Assembly (NCBI GenBank): GCA_003342815.1
Contig: PTEX01000164.1
Location: 473,748 to 537,747 of the forward strand
DNA length: 64,000 bases
Reading direction: 5' to 3'
From: Eudromia elegans
Taxonomy: Eukaryota > Chordata > Aves > Tinamiformes > Tinamidae
Below the pieces are notes generated by a model, which saw only the letters and a list, made by a program, of their open reading frames with translations, was not told where the DNA came from and ran no database searches. A program made the position numbers and the translations under genes. Below, piece after piece: positions 47,301-62,283 of the stretch. The first letter of the stretch is position 1; each line of letters starts with the position of its first letter.

Positions 47301-50300
47301 CCCAACATAGCTAACAGGTACTTGAGGGAAATACGTGTCCTTTTTCTAGCACTTCGCTACTGCTGGTGTAGTAGGCAGTAATGTTCTTAATATTTTAAGG
47401 ATAAAATAAAAAATACTTAGTAGCCTGCTTAGTTTTTTGTCAAGGATAAAGTTAGTGAAATATTCAGCAAATGAAAAGGCTATTTAATCAGGAAAGTAGT
47501 TGCTGGTAATTCTGAATCCTGTAAGAATTGTGTTTGGAAATGGACCATTTTCATTTCTTTCTCAGTACTTAATTCTTGTGTATGCCTTTTTTGTATGATC
47601 CTACATCTGTTGAATGCCTCTTTCCAGAAGTTCTGACCTGTGATTGTACTCAGATGCATATGGTTGGAGACAGAAGAGAGCCAAGACAGAAGGATGGTGG
47701 TTAATGGAGCAGCTTTCTGCCAGCTGTAGCGGGTTTAACTGTTTGAGGGAAAGCTACTGCAAAGTTCTCTGAGAACTGCCAAATATTTCACAGGGCATAG
47801 AAGTTCAGAGGGAGGACACAACTGGCAAACAGCCAGATTTGTCATCTGAAATTTGAAGTTGCTCTTCTGCTGCCAAACTTCATATTGTTCTATGTAATTC
47901 ATGACCATAAACTAAACTTCTTGCTGGAAGAGAATAGCCTCTATAGTCCCACAGCAAAATTGATTAACTGGAATTGGCAGGCAGTATCAAAAGAGGGATG
48001 CTGTGCTCTTACTGAAAGCAAACAAGATGTGTTGCTGGTACTAGAGGGACATGCATAGAATTTCAGGTATGGAGTGGATTGATAGATGTCAAGGGAGTTT
48101 TTTCCTTTTAAACAAATCGCATCGCTTTCTCTGGGATAGTGGTCCCTGTGAGACTGCCTCCAAAGGATCTAGATTTATTTAACCTTTGTGCAGCTGGCTC
48201 TGAGCACACAGGTTGGAGAGATGCTCAGAAAGTGGTGTAAAATTGTCAGAATTTGTCTTCCATTCAGTTTAATTTTATGCCTCATGTTGTTCTGTGAAAC
48301 CTTGATTCTTTCTTGTGAACTATACTGTTAGCTTTTCTTCCCTTTCAGCAGTCCCAGCCTAGTGGCCACCATTTCACCAGGAGTGAGTTTTATCTTTGTT
48401 TAGCAACCTGACTTTGTGGTCTGTCTTATGATAAGTAGCTCACATCTGAGAGTAATCTGGGGCTTCAACTCAGCCTTTCCTGTTTGCTAATGTACAGGGA
48501 TCTGGCTGTCTTAGCAAGATTCTTTATCTTTTATGTTTTTTTTATGTATATATGGCATACATTCTCCATGTCTCATTTTTGTAATTCAGTTCATTTCTGC
48601 ACACTGATTTTTGCATGCTGCCTAAGAGATCCTTAAAAATGCAAATGTTCTTACTAGCACTTTTCAAAGACTAAGATTTGTAGGTTAGATTTTGCCTAGC
48701 ACTGAACCAGGCTTGTCTATTTCAGTTTTTGTGTTCTCTTCAAACTGATCTGAATTTTTCCTCAAATACCAGTGTCTGTGTCCTCTGAAAAATACAGATT
48801 GGAGCCTTAATCTTCTGTTACAGGGATACAAAGGAAGAGAAAAGATTGGTCACAGTTGGTAACAGATTGCTGGATTCAGCAGTTGTGTAAGTGTGCTATG
48901 TGTCAGAAGGATCAGGCTTGAAGTCACTGTCCTCCTATTTGGTGATTTGAGATGCACAAAGTGTAGAGCTTGGCTTTAAAGCATGGTTCATAACAGCAGT
49001 AATCAAGGTAAAAATACATCCTGAGTTGTAAATCCTTGACTTGGCTGATCTGACTGTGGAACTGCATCTGTAATTGAAGCAGGTGAGGAAATGGCAACCC
49101 TCCATTAGGAAGGCCAGCAGTGAGCTCATCACTGTTGCGTGGTATAGACACAGAAAATATAACTATCGCCACCTGCTCACCTTCTGTAAAGAGAGGTGAA
49201 CGATGAGTTTGGAAGTGGCCACCCATTCTGGTAAAGAAATACTGAAGCACTTGTCAAATATCTGACACAAAGCTGAACTTTATTCACTCTGGTGCTGCTG
49301 GAAGAACATCTGGTAAGAGCAGAACCTGGAACAACTTCAAACAAAGCCTTGCTCCTACAAGAGCATTGCTATGGCAACTAAGCCATCTTAGCTTCATGTT
49401 CGGTGTTCTTCCTTCCATTAGACTAGCCAAAAGAAACTGTCGATTTCCAGAAGTTAATACAAGTTCATAGAACAAGCTTAGTGTTTATATAGTAAAAATG
49501 CTTCATTATTCTTTTTCAGGGGGGGTTGTAAATAATATCCTTTGAAATTAGGTCTCTAGCAGCAAAATGATTAAGGAGAACAGTTGAAAAAGTGTGTTTT
49601 TTTTTTAATGGGAGCTGATGACACTTTTGGGAGGGAGCATTATAATGAATACTTGGGGAATCGTGACGGTGGTTAATCTTTGCTGTGTGAAAGGCCCAAA
49701 CATAGCCTGGGGTTTCTATCATAATGTGAAAGGGTAAAATATTGAGCTTTAAAATCTGTTTGCTGTCTTTGATGCTTGAAGGTTAGGCCATTTTCAGTAG
49801 TCACATTGTAAATATACCTTGAAAGTTTTATGCCATGTTGGAAGAAGATGAAAGCAGGAGTACAGCTCTCACTCGACTTGCTGGGCTCTTATCTTGTAAC
49901 AATGCTCTTTCTGGGGAGTATCTTTTAGCTTCCCTGCTATATATTTCTTTAAAATGGAGATATTACTTGTTTGTCCCATAAAGCTATTTTCAAAATTAAT
50001 TGCTTAATGTAGTATGTATGCACTGCTCTGAAAATTGACATACAGGTGATGAACACTATTATTAAGTAATTATTAATATACTGAGTTCTAATTCAAGTGT
50101 CTATGTTGAGAAGAAAATATGGGGTCTGATTTGCCATGTTAATGACAAGAAAAATAATATGATACGATGAAAAAACCAGCCCTGGGAATCACTGTTTTTT
50201 ATGTAAATTTCTTTCATTACTATAAGTGAAAAATGAGTAATTTTTAGCATTTACTTGAAGGGACATATAGCAGAAACAAGACAAAGATGTTTAGCATAAA

Positions 50301-50320
50301 TGGAAACTAAGTAAGCTTCC

Positions 50321-50371
50321 TACACATCTCGGGACCCTGAATTGCGCCTACGTACCTCGGGACCCTGAATT
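50321..50371. repeat. 28-bp period imperfect duplication
   Basis: Two copies begin at 50,321 and 50,349 and match at 20 of 23 positions, sharing CTCGGGACCCTGAATT exactly. All three differences are transitions. The GC-rich core with a retained CpG stands out from the AT-rich surroundings. Confidence 0.85.
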
Positions 50372-53300
50372 AGTGATTTTGGGCAGCCTCTTGAGTTGAG
50401 TCCTGTGAATGTGGAGTTAATGATGCTATGTTGAGTAGTAGATCTCTTATATCACAATTAGATGTGTGTATGAATCTGGAAAGATCATTGTGTTAGGGTT
50501 GCAGCTACTGAGTGCAATCACTTCAGATCTAATACCCAAGCTGTAAATGAAGACTGATTTGTGGAAATGAAAACTGTAACTATTTCTAAGTAATCTTAGT
50601 TCTGTGTACTCACCCTCTTAAAACCTGGGTATTGAAATTGGCCAGGCTTGGCACAAAAGTGGGTGGCTGTTGAAGTCTAGACTGAAACATCAATCTGCCT
50701 TCAAACACTGCCATCTTGCCAATCCATGCTGCATCTCTACATAAAAGGTCCCTTAAAGTAAGGAAGTAAGGTCTTCTGTGGATTTAGGTATCTCTTAAAT
50801 TGTGGACATGGTATTTCTTGATTTGATCTTGTGTGAGAAACATGTTTGAGTCTAGCTTTTGATGAATGTAGCTCATTTTGACTGTACTTATCAGTGCTGG
50901 AGTTAAAGGATTTGTTTCCTGAACCTATGCAAAAGTTTAACATCTTTAAAGGAAGCAAAGTAGATATGTTCCACTTTCTTATTAGTTGGGCATTTCTTCC
51001 ATTGTTGCAGGTCATTTATGACCACTAAGATGTGACTCTGTTGCTTGCTTGTGTGGTCTTTTGTTCTTGACAGCTGAACTGACTGCCATGATGGGAAGTA
51101 ATACAGAGCAGTGGGTTCTAAAACCCTTCCAGCTACACCCTCTAGCAGAGCAAGAGATGAGCACATGCCTGACTTCTGCGGCACTCTTTTTACCTTCATC
51201 ATGGCTTAATTACAGCAGTATATTTTTTCGTGTGAAGTTTTTCTGTGCCAGGAATTTTAGGTAAGCTATTTCAAAATTCCATCCAAGAGCAATTGTTGCA
51301 GTTCAGGATTATTGTTTCTCCAAATTAAGTTTTTGTCTTGAAAAAATGACTGGGAAAAGAATGCAATTTTTCTAAGTATATGAGGATATGCATGCTCAAA
51401 AAAGGTCTAATCATACACCAAAGAACATATTACAGATCAATAAAATGATTGTTTATCAAGAAGTCTGATATCACTGTTAATTTAGGACTTGAAACCTGTT
51501 GGTAGATAAAAATAAAACCCCAAAATTTCTTGTAAATCTGGATAATTATTTAGTAGCATATACTATGATATATTTACATCTGGGAGACTGAACTGAGCTT
51601 CCTTAACTTCCCCATTGCTGCAATTAATAAAGAATAATAGACCATAAATCCTGGCATTTACCTGCTACCACAAACTGCTAAAAAAACCCCAAGCCATAGG
51701 AGATGGAAGACTGGAGGACTTGGTCTGTTAAGCCACACATCCAAAGCCACCTTATAATAACGTACTTAAAGTTGTCAGGAAGATGAAAGTGCATGCTTGT
51801 TTGTAACCACTTAATGTTATACAGAAATCTGCAACTAGAAACATGCTAAATAGCACAGCTGAAATTGAGACACCTCTGGCTTGCTGCTGCAGAAAAGGAT
51901 TGGGAAGTATTGTTCTGTGGTGAGATCCATTTGTTGATGCATCACTTTTGATAGCAAATTTGTTGGGCTTTAATTCCATGATCTGAAATACATTGTATAA
52001 TGAATACTATTAAATATTAATTTATTATGCTAGTTCTTAAGCAATCTCTTAAGTGATCATGGGAACTTTAAGTCATTAGATTACTTTGGTTGATTTCTGC
52101 GTTAGCTAGCCAATTTATTCTGAAGCATAAAGGTTCATAAAGGAGCTCATTGAACATGCAAGCAATTGTATTTCATTACTTGATACATTATGTTTTTTCT
52201 TCAGAATAGTTATGTTCTGTTATGCAGCTGTTTATAAAGGTTTAATATTAAGCACAATATTTACAACATTATTCTTTAAGATAACATTTACATGAAATTT
52301 GTTCATAAAGCTAAACTATTTCTGCAGATATACATCTGGATCATTATCATACAAGTCTTTTTTGCTCACAAGCATTTTTAATGGAAGCATTTCATTTCAA
52401 TTTTTTTATTAGACATCATGTGCAATGCTTTCTTGCCAGCACATTCTTAGGTTGTAAGCAACTGTAACTGTAAACAAGGTAAACTGCAGCTTGCGTAGAC
52501 AACAAGCTAAGAAATTTTGGTTATGTTTGATATCATTTACCAAAAATTTGTACTGTATTTTGGGGATGTTTACTTCTAGGTAGCGGGTTAAAAATCACTT
52601 GGAGAGCCCTAGTATTCATTCTGGTTTTGATTTACTTTTCCAGTGTCGAGGATTTAGTGGGTTTATGGAACAGCCTGCATGTACAAGCCAGGTCTAGAAA
52701 TGGTAGCTTGATAGACCTCAGTAAGGCCAAGGATTGCTTTATAGTCATTTGTACCGTGTGCCTTCTCTTCCCCCTTATTGTTCTGTCAGACTGTGGTAAC
52801 ATTCGGAATATAGGCCTATCGCAAGGGCAATGGTTCTGAAACTCCAGTTGTATGTAGCTCAATATAGCTCAAAGAGTGACAGATCTCTATTTTTCCTCCT
52901 TTAATGCTGACTATGGGAGGCTGCTTGCAATGTATCTTTTTACATGAAGTGTATTTGGACTAAGAGTTGGAGAGCCAGGTGATAGTACTTTCTGGTGACG
53001 TTATCTGTGATCACTGTATCTGAAGAAGGCAGATGCAGTTGTTAGCTTTTGCTATATTTTGCTAAGTTGTTGCATGCCTAAAGTAGGCTTTAAAATGCAA
53101 ATAGGTGGTAAGAGTTTTTTCTTCAGTTCTCCATGTTATTTTATAGAGATCCAGTTTGATGAGACATTCCAATCAAAGGAAGACCTGGAGGGAGGTAAGG
53201 CATTATCCAGCCCTGGCATTTCTGAGTGTTTGTCATCTACCTGTTTGTAGAGATGGTCATAAATCCTTGAAGGAGTTTTTGACTGTGAAGATTGCTAATG

Positions 53301-56300
53301 TTTGAAGATTCATTTCTTACTGACCTTCTCTCTGTAGGTCTGTGCTTACCCTTTCTGCATACTTTCTTCCTGCACTATTATATACCTTTTTTATATGCAA
53401 TCTTCAAAGGAAAAAAGCATAATTCCTTGACTCTGGGGTATAGACAGCATACAAAGGGCAGTATAAGTTCTCCCACATGAGATGGTCCTGCATGGGCGTT
53501 ATACCAAGAGAGCGAGGGATATGATATTTTAAATAAAAGCTTTTTCATTTTCTTAGCTTTTGGTGCATGTTAAGCTATAAGAACTGGTACAATCTGTTGC
53601 TGAACAAAACGAACATCCGAATGGTTGTCCCTATGCAGAACACACAGCTAGAAACAACTCTGATTTTGGTTGTGTTGGTCATGGGCAGAGCTGATGCCTG
53701 CAACTGCTTGTTAAATCCTGATGGATTTAGGGGAGAAGGGGACAGATTTATCATGAACATAATGCTGGTTGTAGGACATAAATTTTACTTGATTCACTAG
53801 TTCTGTTTTTGATGGCAAATCGCCCAGAACCAAAAATATACTAATAAAAAGTTTCACTCTGTAATTCACTGGAAAATCAACAGCCTAAGGATGTATGGAT
53901 TTATCCTGTATGTTTCTGTTCCTGTTTGGTGCCATCTGCCAGTATGGTCTCATGTTTGTTACACATATTCTAAAGGACTATAGTAAAAAGCTGAACTCTA
54001 GAGCAAATCTCATAATTTTGTAAAACTGTATGGAAAATTGGAAGTACAATTAAAAAATATATTCTTGCTTTTAGGGAAGTCTTAGCTAAGCATCAAAGTT
54101 TTGTAAAGTTGCAGGGTGTCCTGCAAGGATTATTTTCTTTTTAATTATGTGCTTGGTGAAGATAATAGTACTGATATCTTGTGGCTCTCCTATATCAAGG
54201 GGCCATATTACATGACAAATGTGCTAATTTCCCCATTCATCTGAAAAGTGAATCTTTGAGATCAACAGGAACAATAGTTTTCCTGTGCTTGCAAAGTACT
54301 TTATGGAATTTTAGTGTCTAAATGTGGATTCTTGTGTAATCTTTTTTTAAAATAAGGCGTTTTAAGCTACAAGTTGTTAAATATGTTGCTATAGTATATC
54401 TTCAAATAGAGGGGAAAAAATAAGATAGAGCATACTGAGGCAGTAGTATATGGTGGTGCAGTTTCATCAAAGGGTAGTGAGGGAGATAGTTATTGCTTAG
54501 TCATGCAGGCACTCTGGTTTGTCCTTCAGGAAAAAAATACTGCTACATAAACCTTCTTGACAAGAACTCAGGCAAACTGATTAAAAGTCACTGTTACGGC
54601 TCCCTAATATGTGTGAATCAGATATGCTTGCAGTGTTAGGTGAATGTGTATTTCCTGATCTGTTTTTGGTGTGTGCCTTTTTTAGTTAACTGACCTTATC
54701 CAAAATCCTCTGACCTACTGCTTTGCAACAGCTGAGTTATCTTCCTTTTCACAGAGGCCACAACTCTTCTGCAGGTCCTCCATTAGTCCAGTGTAGCTAA
54801 ACTTTGCAAAGTTCAGCAATGCCTTCCCTACAGCATTTCTAGAAGTGTAAAAAGTAAAAGTTCTGGATTTTTTGGATTTTTCCTTGCTGCTGCAAACTGC
54901 TTGTTGTCATCTCCTTTTCCTGATGGGTTTACAGTTCTGTTTTCCTTCTCACAGGTCTCAGCTGCTTTCCTCTCATTCTTGCACTTTTCATTTCAATAAT
55001 GTTGTGCCACATCTAAGCTTTAAAATTTCTATTCCATCTCTTCTACATTTCTTTTTGCCATGATGCCTGGACAGATTCTTCCAAATAATGAAATTCTATT
55101 CTCATATCTGTTGGAGGCTCTTGGTTTTTGTTTGTTTGTGTTTCTGAAAGTAAAAAGTGGTTCCTTCTCCTGGCCAAGAAAAAGACCAGTTCCTCCATAC
55201 CGCTGTTGATGTCCTAAGTTCTCATTTTGATCTTAATGTTAAGAAGAGGGCTTGGCAGTGTGGCTGCCCAGCATTGTGTCCAAGGGACAGCAGCCTAGCT
55301 GGAATGAGCCACAAGTTCACTTGCTGTTTACTGTAATGTGTGTGTAGTGCTTAGGTCACTGCTTTTATCTTATGGTTGGTACCTGCTATCTGATGAAAGG
55401 CTGGGTGCTAAGAGTCCAAATGCAGATTGGTGGTAACAAATACATGCATTCATTACAATTCACTTATTTCGGTGAAGTTGCGGATGCTGGGGAGAAGTTT
55501 TATACAGAATCTTTGGATATACTAAATAGGCCTAACAGTTGACACCAGTAGATTTCTAATGGATTCAGGTGCTTTCCAGACTAATATTTACAGGAAATAC
55601 TTTCAAGTCCTGCACAATTCAAGCAGGATTCAAGGGTTCCTAGCACTTTGGGGAGATGAATCCTCCTATGTGGCACAAGCTTACTATTACAATACCAGTA
55701 TATCATCTCAGGAAAAATGAGATGGGTCTCAAATATTAAATTTACCTCAACTTGCTGAGCAATTCTTAAAGGCCTGAAAAGCAGATAAACAAATGGAGCA
55801 GTTTTGTAACAAGTGTTTCGCAGCCTGGGTGTTATAAAAACAAAAACTATAAAGAAGCTGATATGCCATGTAGTTCTTGCAATAAATACCTGCAGAGAAA
55901 ATACAGGGAAGTTAATAATCTTAGAAAATCCAATTAGTGAATAGTTATTTTTTATGAAAACTCTAGTGTCAGAGTTTTGGACTGAATGCTAGAGAAATAT
56001 AGGAGCCTGGCTGTAACAAAGCTTTTAAAATAACACAAGTGCAGCAAAAAATGAAAAACAATTCTGCTTCTGGGAAAAATGTTCCTTTGTTTTGGGGGCA
56101 TCTTTGCTTTCTTTGGTGTTTTGTGTTTGTTTTGAAGTGGTTTTATCCAGTAATTGTGTGACTGTGTCTTTGAAGGTGAGGATAGAGGAAAGGTGACCAG
56201 TGATAATGCTCAACTTGGAGGATTATCTGTAAATCATTTTTCTCTTCTCTTAGAGATTTCTTGCCTCCACAGTGTTTGCCTTTATCAGCAAGAGAAAACT

Positions 56301-57245
56301 GTTTTAGGATATAGAAGATGCTTTACAGCATCCATTCTGTTATTCCTGCATAAATCTTTTGACCCATTGCTTGTCAAGAGAATACATCAAAGCACATCCT
56401 CTTTGCACTTGATGGAAACATTAAATATAATTGATAGCATAGTGTTTGATAATGCATGAGAAATCATGAAGGAATCAACAAAACGACTGTGAAACCACTT
56501 TTTGTTCCTTTAATCCATTCTAGATAGCAAAATGATTATTTTCAAAAACAGGCTTTGCTTGTCTTTAAGATCCATGAATGTAGGACTTGAAAAATTCATT
56601 TCCTCCCTGCTATAGTCTATTGTGGATGGCTCGCAATGCCGAATTTGGTATGAGAACAAAAAGCACAGCTTATTTGTTATATCTGGATGATCCAGAGGCA
56701 TCTCATGTTACTTAGATTTCCTCAATCAAATCACTTTAATACTTTAAACAACCTTCTTGCTTTTTATAGATAAATTTTAAAATTAGAAGCTGCCCTGAGG
56801 GAAAACAAGAAAGTCTTTGCATTGGGCTTGAGTGGTACCTGCTATGCTCTAGAGGGTGTGGAGAAAGAAGGATCCTCGTTTTAGTGTTTTCATTTTGGTA
56901 AACTTACTAAACTATCTGTGGGAAGATTAACAAAGCCTATAGACAAGACTATATTTTTAAGGGAAGTTTTGCTGCTGTCAAATGGAAGAATATTTGCCTT
57001 AAATGATGTTTCTTCAACAGCTATTGGTTTAAACCATCTATCCTTGCATTGCTTCATGCAAGTCAGGTTGGGTCACGAGAATCCTGTAAAATGAGATTGA
57101 TTTTTGTGTTTTGTTAGTCTCTTAATACCAGTATTCATAAAAAGAATCCAATTACCAAGACAGGACTTTGCGTTAACATAGTTTTAATGAAGTCTGTGCT
57201 AGGTAGCTCATTTTACCAGACTATAGGCAGTAATACATAATTCAT

Positions 57246-57267
57246 TTTCTATTCCCTTTCTATTCCC
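57246..57267. repeat. 11-bp tandem duplication
   Basis: TTTCTATTCCC is repeated exactly at 57,246 and 57,257. It is a small pyrimidine-rich duplication. Confidence 0.85.
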
Positions 57268-60200
57268 TTCCCTGAGATGCCATGTTTCACAAGTGGCTGC
57301 TTGAAGAGCAGCATGCTGGTGTGGCAGCTTGGATGAGGCAGGAGGAATTTCTGTCAGTAAGAGGGGCTCAAACCTGACCGGTGGCAGGCTGTATATGCTG
57401 ACTTGGAGGATTTCACTGACAGCTTCCCTGTTGTTGGCCTGTGTGGTGCTGGTTACCCAAAGTGTTGGGGTGGATAGCACTGCAAGGGCCACTGCTGTGT
57501 GCTGCTTATGGGCTGTGAGAGCTTTCCAAAGCCGCCTTTCTAGAAGGTGGTTTGGGAAAAGCATTGCCTATCAGCTTTAGTCTGACCTCTGGAATGTGAA
57601 AGGGCTTCTATACACGGTCTCAGTAAATAGCTACAGAGGCTATTACAATTAGGAATATCTTTGGTAATACAGTTGTTCCTGTAAGGTCATACCAAATATA
57701 GTATTTTGTTGCATTGTGGGCTTATATTTGAGAACAGAAGCATTTTGCTGTTTTTGATAAGAGATATCTGCATGAAACTCTAAGATTCATCAATCTGGGT
57801 AAACAGAATTATTCTGTCGTGAATTCCCTAGAAATAAGAAGCAAGTTCTGGAAATGTACTGACTATGTGATACCTCTAGAAAGAGATGCTGCTTAGAATA
57901 TTATTAGTACATATTATTGTCCATTATGTTTAGAACCCTTTAATATTTGGATTTCACTTTTCAGATAATTTATACTCTTAACCAAAAATGCAACACACAA
58001 ATAATTGGGTATAATCTAGTTGCCAAGGATTGCTTTAGAGGAAAAAAGTAACAGTAGGTGTTTTATTCAAAGCTTTCTAAACAAAAGCAACTCTTCATGT
58101 GGTAAAAATATCAAAAATAACTTGAAATACTGTCCATAAAAGCTATGAAGCCACACAGAACACAGTCCTGAGGACAGGCTTACAGATTTCTTGTCACATC
58201 AGTCTTTTAATGCAAGCTAAAGCATACTCAAAACAGTGGTAAATGTAGCAATGATACTTGGTTTCATAATGTGCTCTTTCATATTGTACATGACCTAGAA
58301 GTTATTGCAAGATGTGCAAACACTTTTGTGATTGGTATGCAAATGCAGGACCATGCAGTTTCAGCATGAAAGACATCAGGACCCAAATCAAAGTCAGTCC
58401 TGGGCTGTTAGCTTCAGAATGCTGACATGCTTGTAAATGCATTTGATCTGTTGAAACTTAAGCAGGAGCAAGCAAAAGGTTTTGCTACAACATTTGTCAT
58501 GAATGCAGAGAATACATTCTACCATTGCTGTTTTGTCCTTCAAAACATAAAAGAAATATTTCCCCAAATTCTATGTTACCTTCAAATCCTTTATGTCAAA
58601 ATATTAAAAAATGATTTTTATATAAAAGTCTGTAGTGATAGTCCAGTGCCCCTTTTGATGTAGTTTCTGTATTTGCCACTTTTATGCTTTCCAGACAAAC
58701 TGCAACTGGGTGAAATGATTTTAGGTTTTCAGTTCCCTTGAAGATGGAGCTGGCCATGGTTGCTCATCCCCCACCTGCTCCAATATAACAAACACTGCAG
58801 ATATTTAGCTTGCTTTGCCTTGCACTTCAAAGAGGGATTTCTGCTGCTAGAATGTCACAAAGATTTGCTGGTAGAGTTTGTAGGTCTTACAGTAGGTTGA
58901 CTAGCAAAGTAACACAAACCCATGTCAGATGTGGCAGTATATGCTCCAAAGTCTGATTCTGTAGTCACAATTATCTTTAAATGACCTCATGCCAACCATT
59001 TGTAACCTACTTGCATTTCAGTAGGTCTGGGCCCTTACAGCTCCACAGTTTGAGCTCAGCTGTCCTGTGGTAGTTAATACAGTTTATTTGATATTATTTC
59101 AACGGAATTATCATATTAATTTTACCTTGCTTTTGATAGTCCATTTAATGTGTGTTTTTGTTTAAAAAGGAAAAAAAGAAATCCTAGAAACAGAAAAACT
59201 TCCTGGGAGCTCTTTTAATTTTCTTTCAGTTGTCTGAGACTGTCCTTTATTTGCTAAGTAGGGAAAGTATTTCTGTTTTGCTACCCATTGCAAATTAGGA
59301 GAGATTCTTAACCCTTTATTGTAACAATCTTTACTATGCATTCAGATGTCAGCAGAACTAGTTTTTTAGGATCAGGTCTTTGTTTTCTCCTGTTTAATTT
59401 TAGTTAGTATGCTGCTTAGTCCTTCTGGGGGGGTTTCTTTCACAGGGTCTAGAAAGTGGATTTTTGAAAGATAAATGTCTTATTTTTCAATATGTTGTCA
59501 TTAAGTTGATTTGAGAGAGTAGCATATGTCTCTAAGGCACTAATTATGGGGTTTGCCCTCTACAACACTGAATCCTGGTGCAGGAAGGGCAGCACTGGAC
59601 AGGTAGAGCAGTGACGCTTCTCTCCTTTTTGGCTTTGTATTGAGTTCCTCTGACCTTTAGTTGGAGGGCAGGCCCCTCATGCAGGTGCTTCTGTGTACAG
59701 TGCTGCACATTGACCATATGTACTGCACAGGGGTGAGAGTGTGTGCTTTTGATAGAGGGAGGACTGCATTCTGCAATTAAACTGTATGAAACAGCAAATT
59801 GTCCAATTGTTTCATATTCCCTTTGCCAAAATACAAATATTTTTACAGAGTGTATGGATTCAGGGTGAAATAGAAGATACTCCTTGCTACTTCAACTTGA
59901 AATGGAGGATTAGATAAAGCACTGAAAGCAGACAAACAAGGTTCTCCTCATACTCTTTTCTCCAGATATCTTTCTCTGTGTCTCCAAATCATATGGGGGA
60001 ATGTTTTGGATACAGCTGAAGTAGGTCGTTACTGGAGAGCAATTAAATGTCGTGGAAATGAGTAGTAGGCCAACATGTTTAGCTACACATCTTACTAGGA
60101 AGAAGACTGAGCTGTCCCTCTCTTATATTAGGGGTTTTGATACTGTGATGCACAGAGTAAGAACCCTTTAGAGATGGAATAGAGTATAAAATGCAGGCAG

Positions 60201-62263
60201 GTTATTTTTTTAATAAAAAAAGGCTTTTTGTCTCAGACTGACAATCTGAGGAAGCTAGAAATTATTTGCTGTCAAAGTTTAACAGTGATCATTAAACAGT
60301 GCTGAAGGGGCTTGGCAGAAGTGTTAGGCTGTGTTGTCCAGGGTCCCTCACTGCATAGGCTGGGCCTAGCACAGGTCTTCTCTCACAGAGTATGAGGTAT
60401 TGCTCTGGATTGGATATTATTTTGAAAACTTTAAGTGTTTCTGAGTGTTTGATATATGAAGCCAGGATGCTGTAGAAGAGTGAAATTTTCTGAAGCATTA
60501 ATATAGATTTCAACATTAAATAGATTTTTGTGAACAGGTCTTGACATACATTCTACCTTGGGTGCTGAAGACTTGTGGAGTTGCTCTATAGGAGCATATG
60601 AATATGGAGCAGCATGGGTATTTTCCCTGAGTTTCCTATCCTGGGCTATTTGTTTGCCAGAAGATGCTGTAACATGTGCTGTGTACACTTTTTTAGTTTG
60701 CCCCTACTGCAGTATGTGTTCATCAGCTGTATATATTTTATTGAGCTCTCATGAAGTCTGTGAATGACAGAGTAGCATTTAGCAAGGGTTGTTTGCGGGG
60801 CTTATGACTTAAACCCTCTATAAATTGCAGTTTTGTTTAGGGGATGAGGGAATGAATGGTGCTGAAATGTCAGCTGCTCAGCATGAAACTCCTGGGAGAG
60901 AGGATTTACAATCCTGACCTGAACGCACGCAAACTCTGTAGATTCTGTCCTGCCAAAGTGCTGGGTTGTCAGTATAAAATAGCACTGATATCTGTATGCC
61001 AGCGGCAATAAAGATGTACTGCACATGTGTCAAGAATACCAAATTCCTATGTAAAGTTCAGACAGAAGCAATTTATCATGAATCAAGGTGTTTGCTGCCT
61101 TTCTAGCTATCTCCTGGTTGCACATGTAAACATTTCTGAGTCTGCCTCCAATGAACATCAGAGCCAAAGGCTTTTACACAAGAAAAAAGTTTGGTTTTCC
61201 TTATTTACTGATCCCAGATGACACAGCTTGAAGATGTGATAATTAAAGACCAACTTTGCTATTTAATTCACAATTACTTTTGTATTGCTCTCTAACTCCT
61301 GCCCCTCAGTAAACTCTGATTCACTAGATGTATTTTTGGTTAAGGTTTGTTTGCCTTATTCTGGTTATCTAATCTAAGGTGTTGGATTACAGCTCATTGG
61401 AGAGGAATGATCATAATGTAAATCCTTCCTATCCTAACTGCATTTGGTTCAGAAATATTCAATGGATGTATAAGCAGGTATTAGGCATATCTGTGAACAA
61501 TAGATGACATTGACCTTTTATCTCTGAGGAGATATCTGTATGGGAAAGCTAAATATTTAAGTTGGGGAAGAAATGTTGGAAGTAGATTAATAAAAATGTG
61601 AGTTATGGGTTTAGAAAGAGTTGTGGAAACTATTTGAATGTGAGGTCAGAGCAGAGAAGAAAAGTTAAACAAAACAGAGTGTAACTGTGACATAAGAGGA
61701 GAAGCCTCTGATGAAAAGAGAGCTAAGGGCATGACTGCAAGGATCTATCTCCTCATGGAGAAACTGCAGAGAACAAATCAGGAGGTTATGATGAGCAGTG
61801 TTAGAGGAAATCCAAAATGAATTGAACAGATATGAGTTTTAAATATGCAGGAAATTGCAGCAATTAGCTGTTTTAATGAAATTCAAAAAGATGATGAATA
61901 CCCACTCCCAAATTTAAAAATTATGTATAAGGAGTGCTTTTGAAAAGGCATTCTAACATAGGTCTCAATATGTAGCAAGTACTTTTTAATTAAAATCTAG
62001 TCTGTTGGATTCATATTCTGGCAGGAATATCAGAAGCCTTCTCTGATCACATAGACAATAAAATGGAATGGTTCCTAACAGGTACATATACCAATAAGAA
62101 TATTTTAAAATTCCTGACAAATTCCTTAATGTAAATCATCTAATCAAGTAGCTTAGCTACATCATCTAATGCTAAAAACAGAAGTATATCATTACAGAAT
62201 CAGCTAGTCCTTTTGCAGATTACAGGGGACAAAATAGTGTTTAACCATTAACCTACTAGATGC

Positions 62264-62283
62264 CATGCTGTTGCATGCTGTTG
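62264..62283. repeat. 10-bp tandem duplication
   Basis: CATGCTGTTG occurs twice in direct succession. It is a small exact duplication in unique DNA. Confidence 0.85.

Noticed and set aside
58427-58663. 78-codon plus-strand frame with a protein-like opening (LVNAFDLLKLKQEQ)
   Set aside because: No family recognised and the C-terminal half is low in complexity. Consistent with chance in AT-rich DNA.
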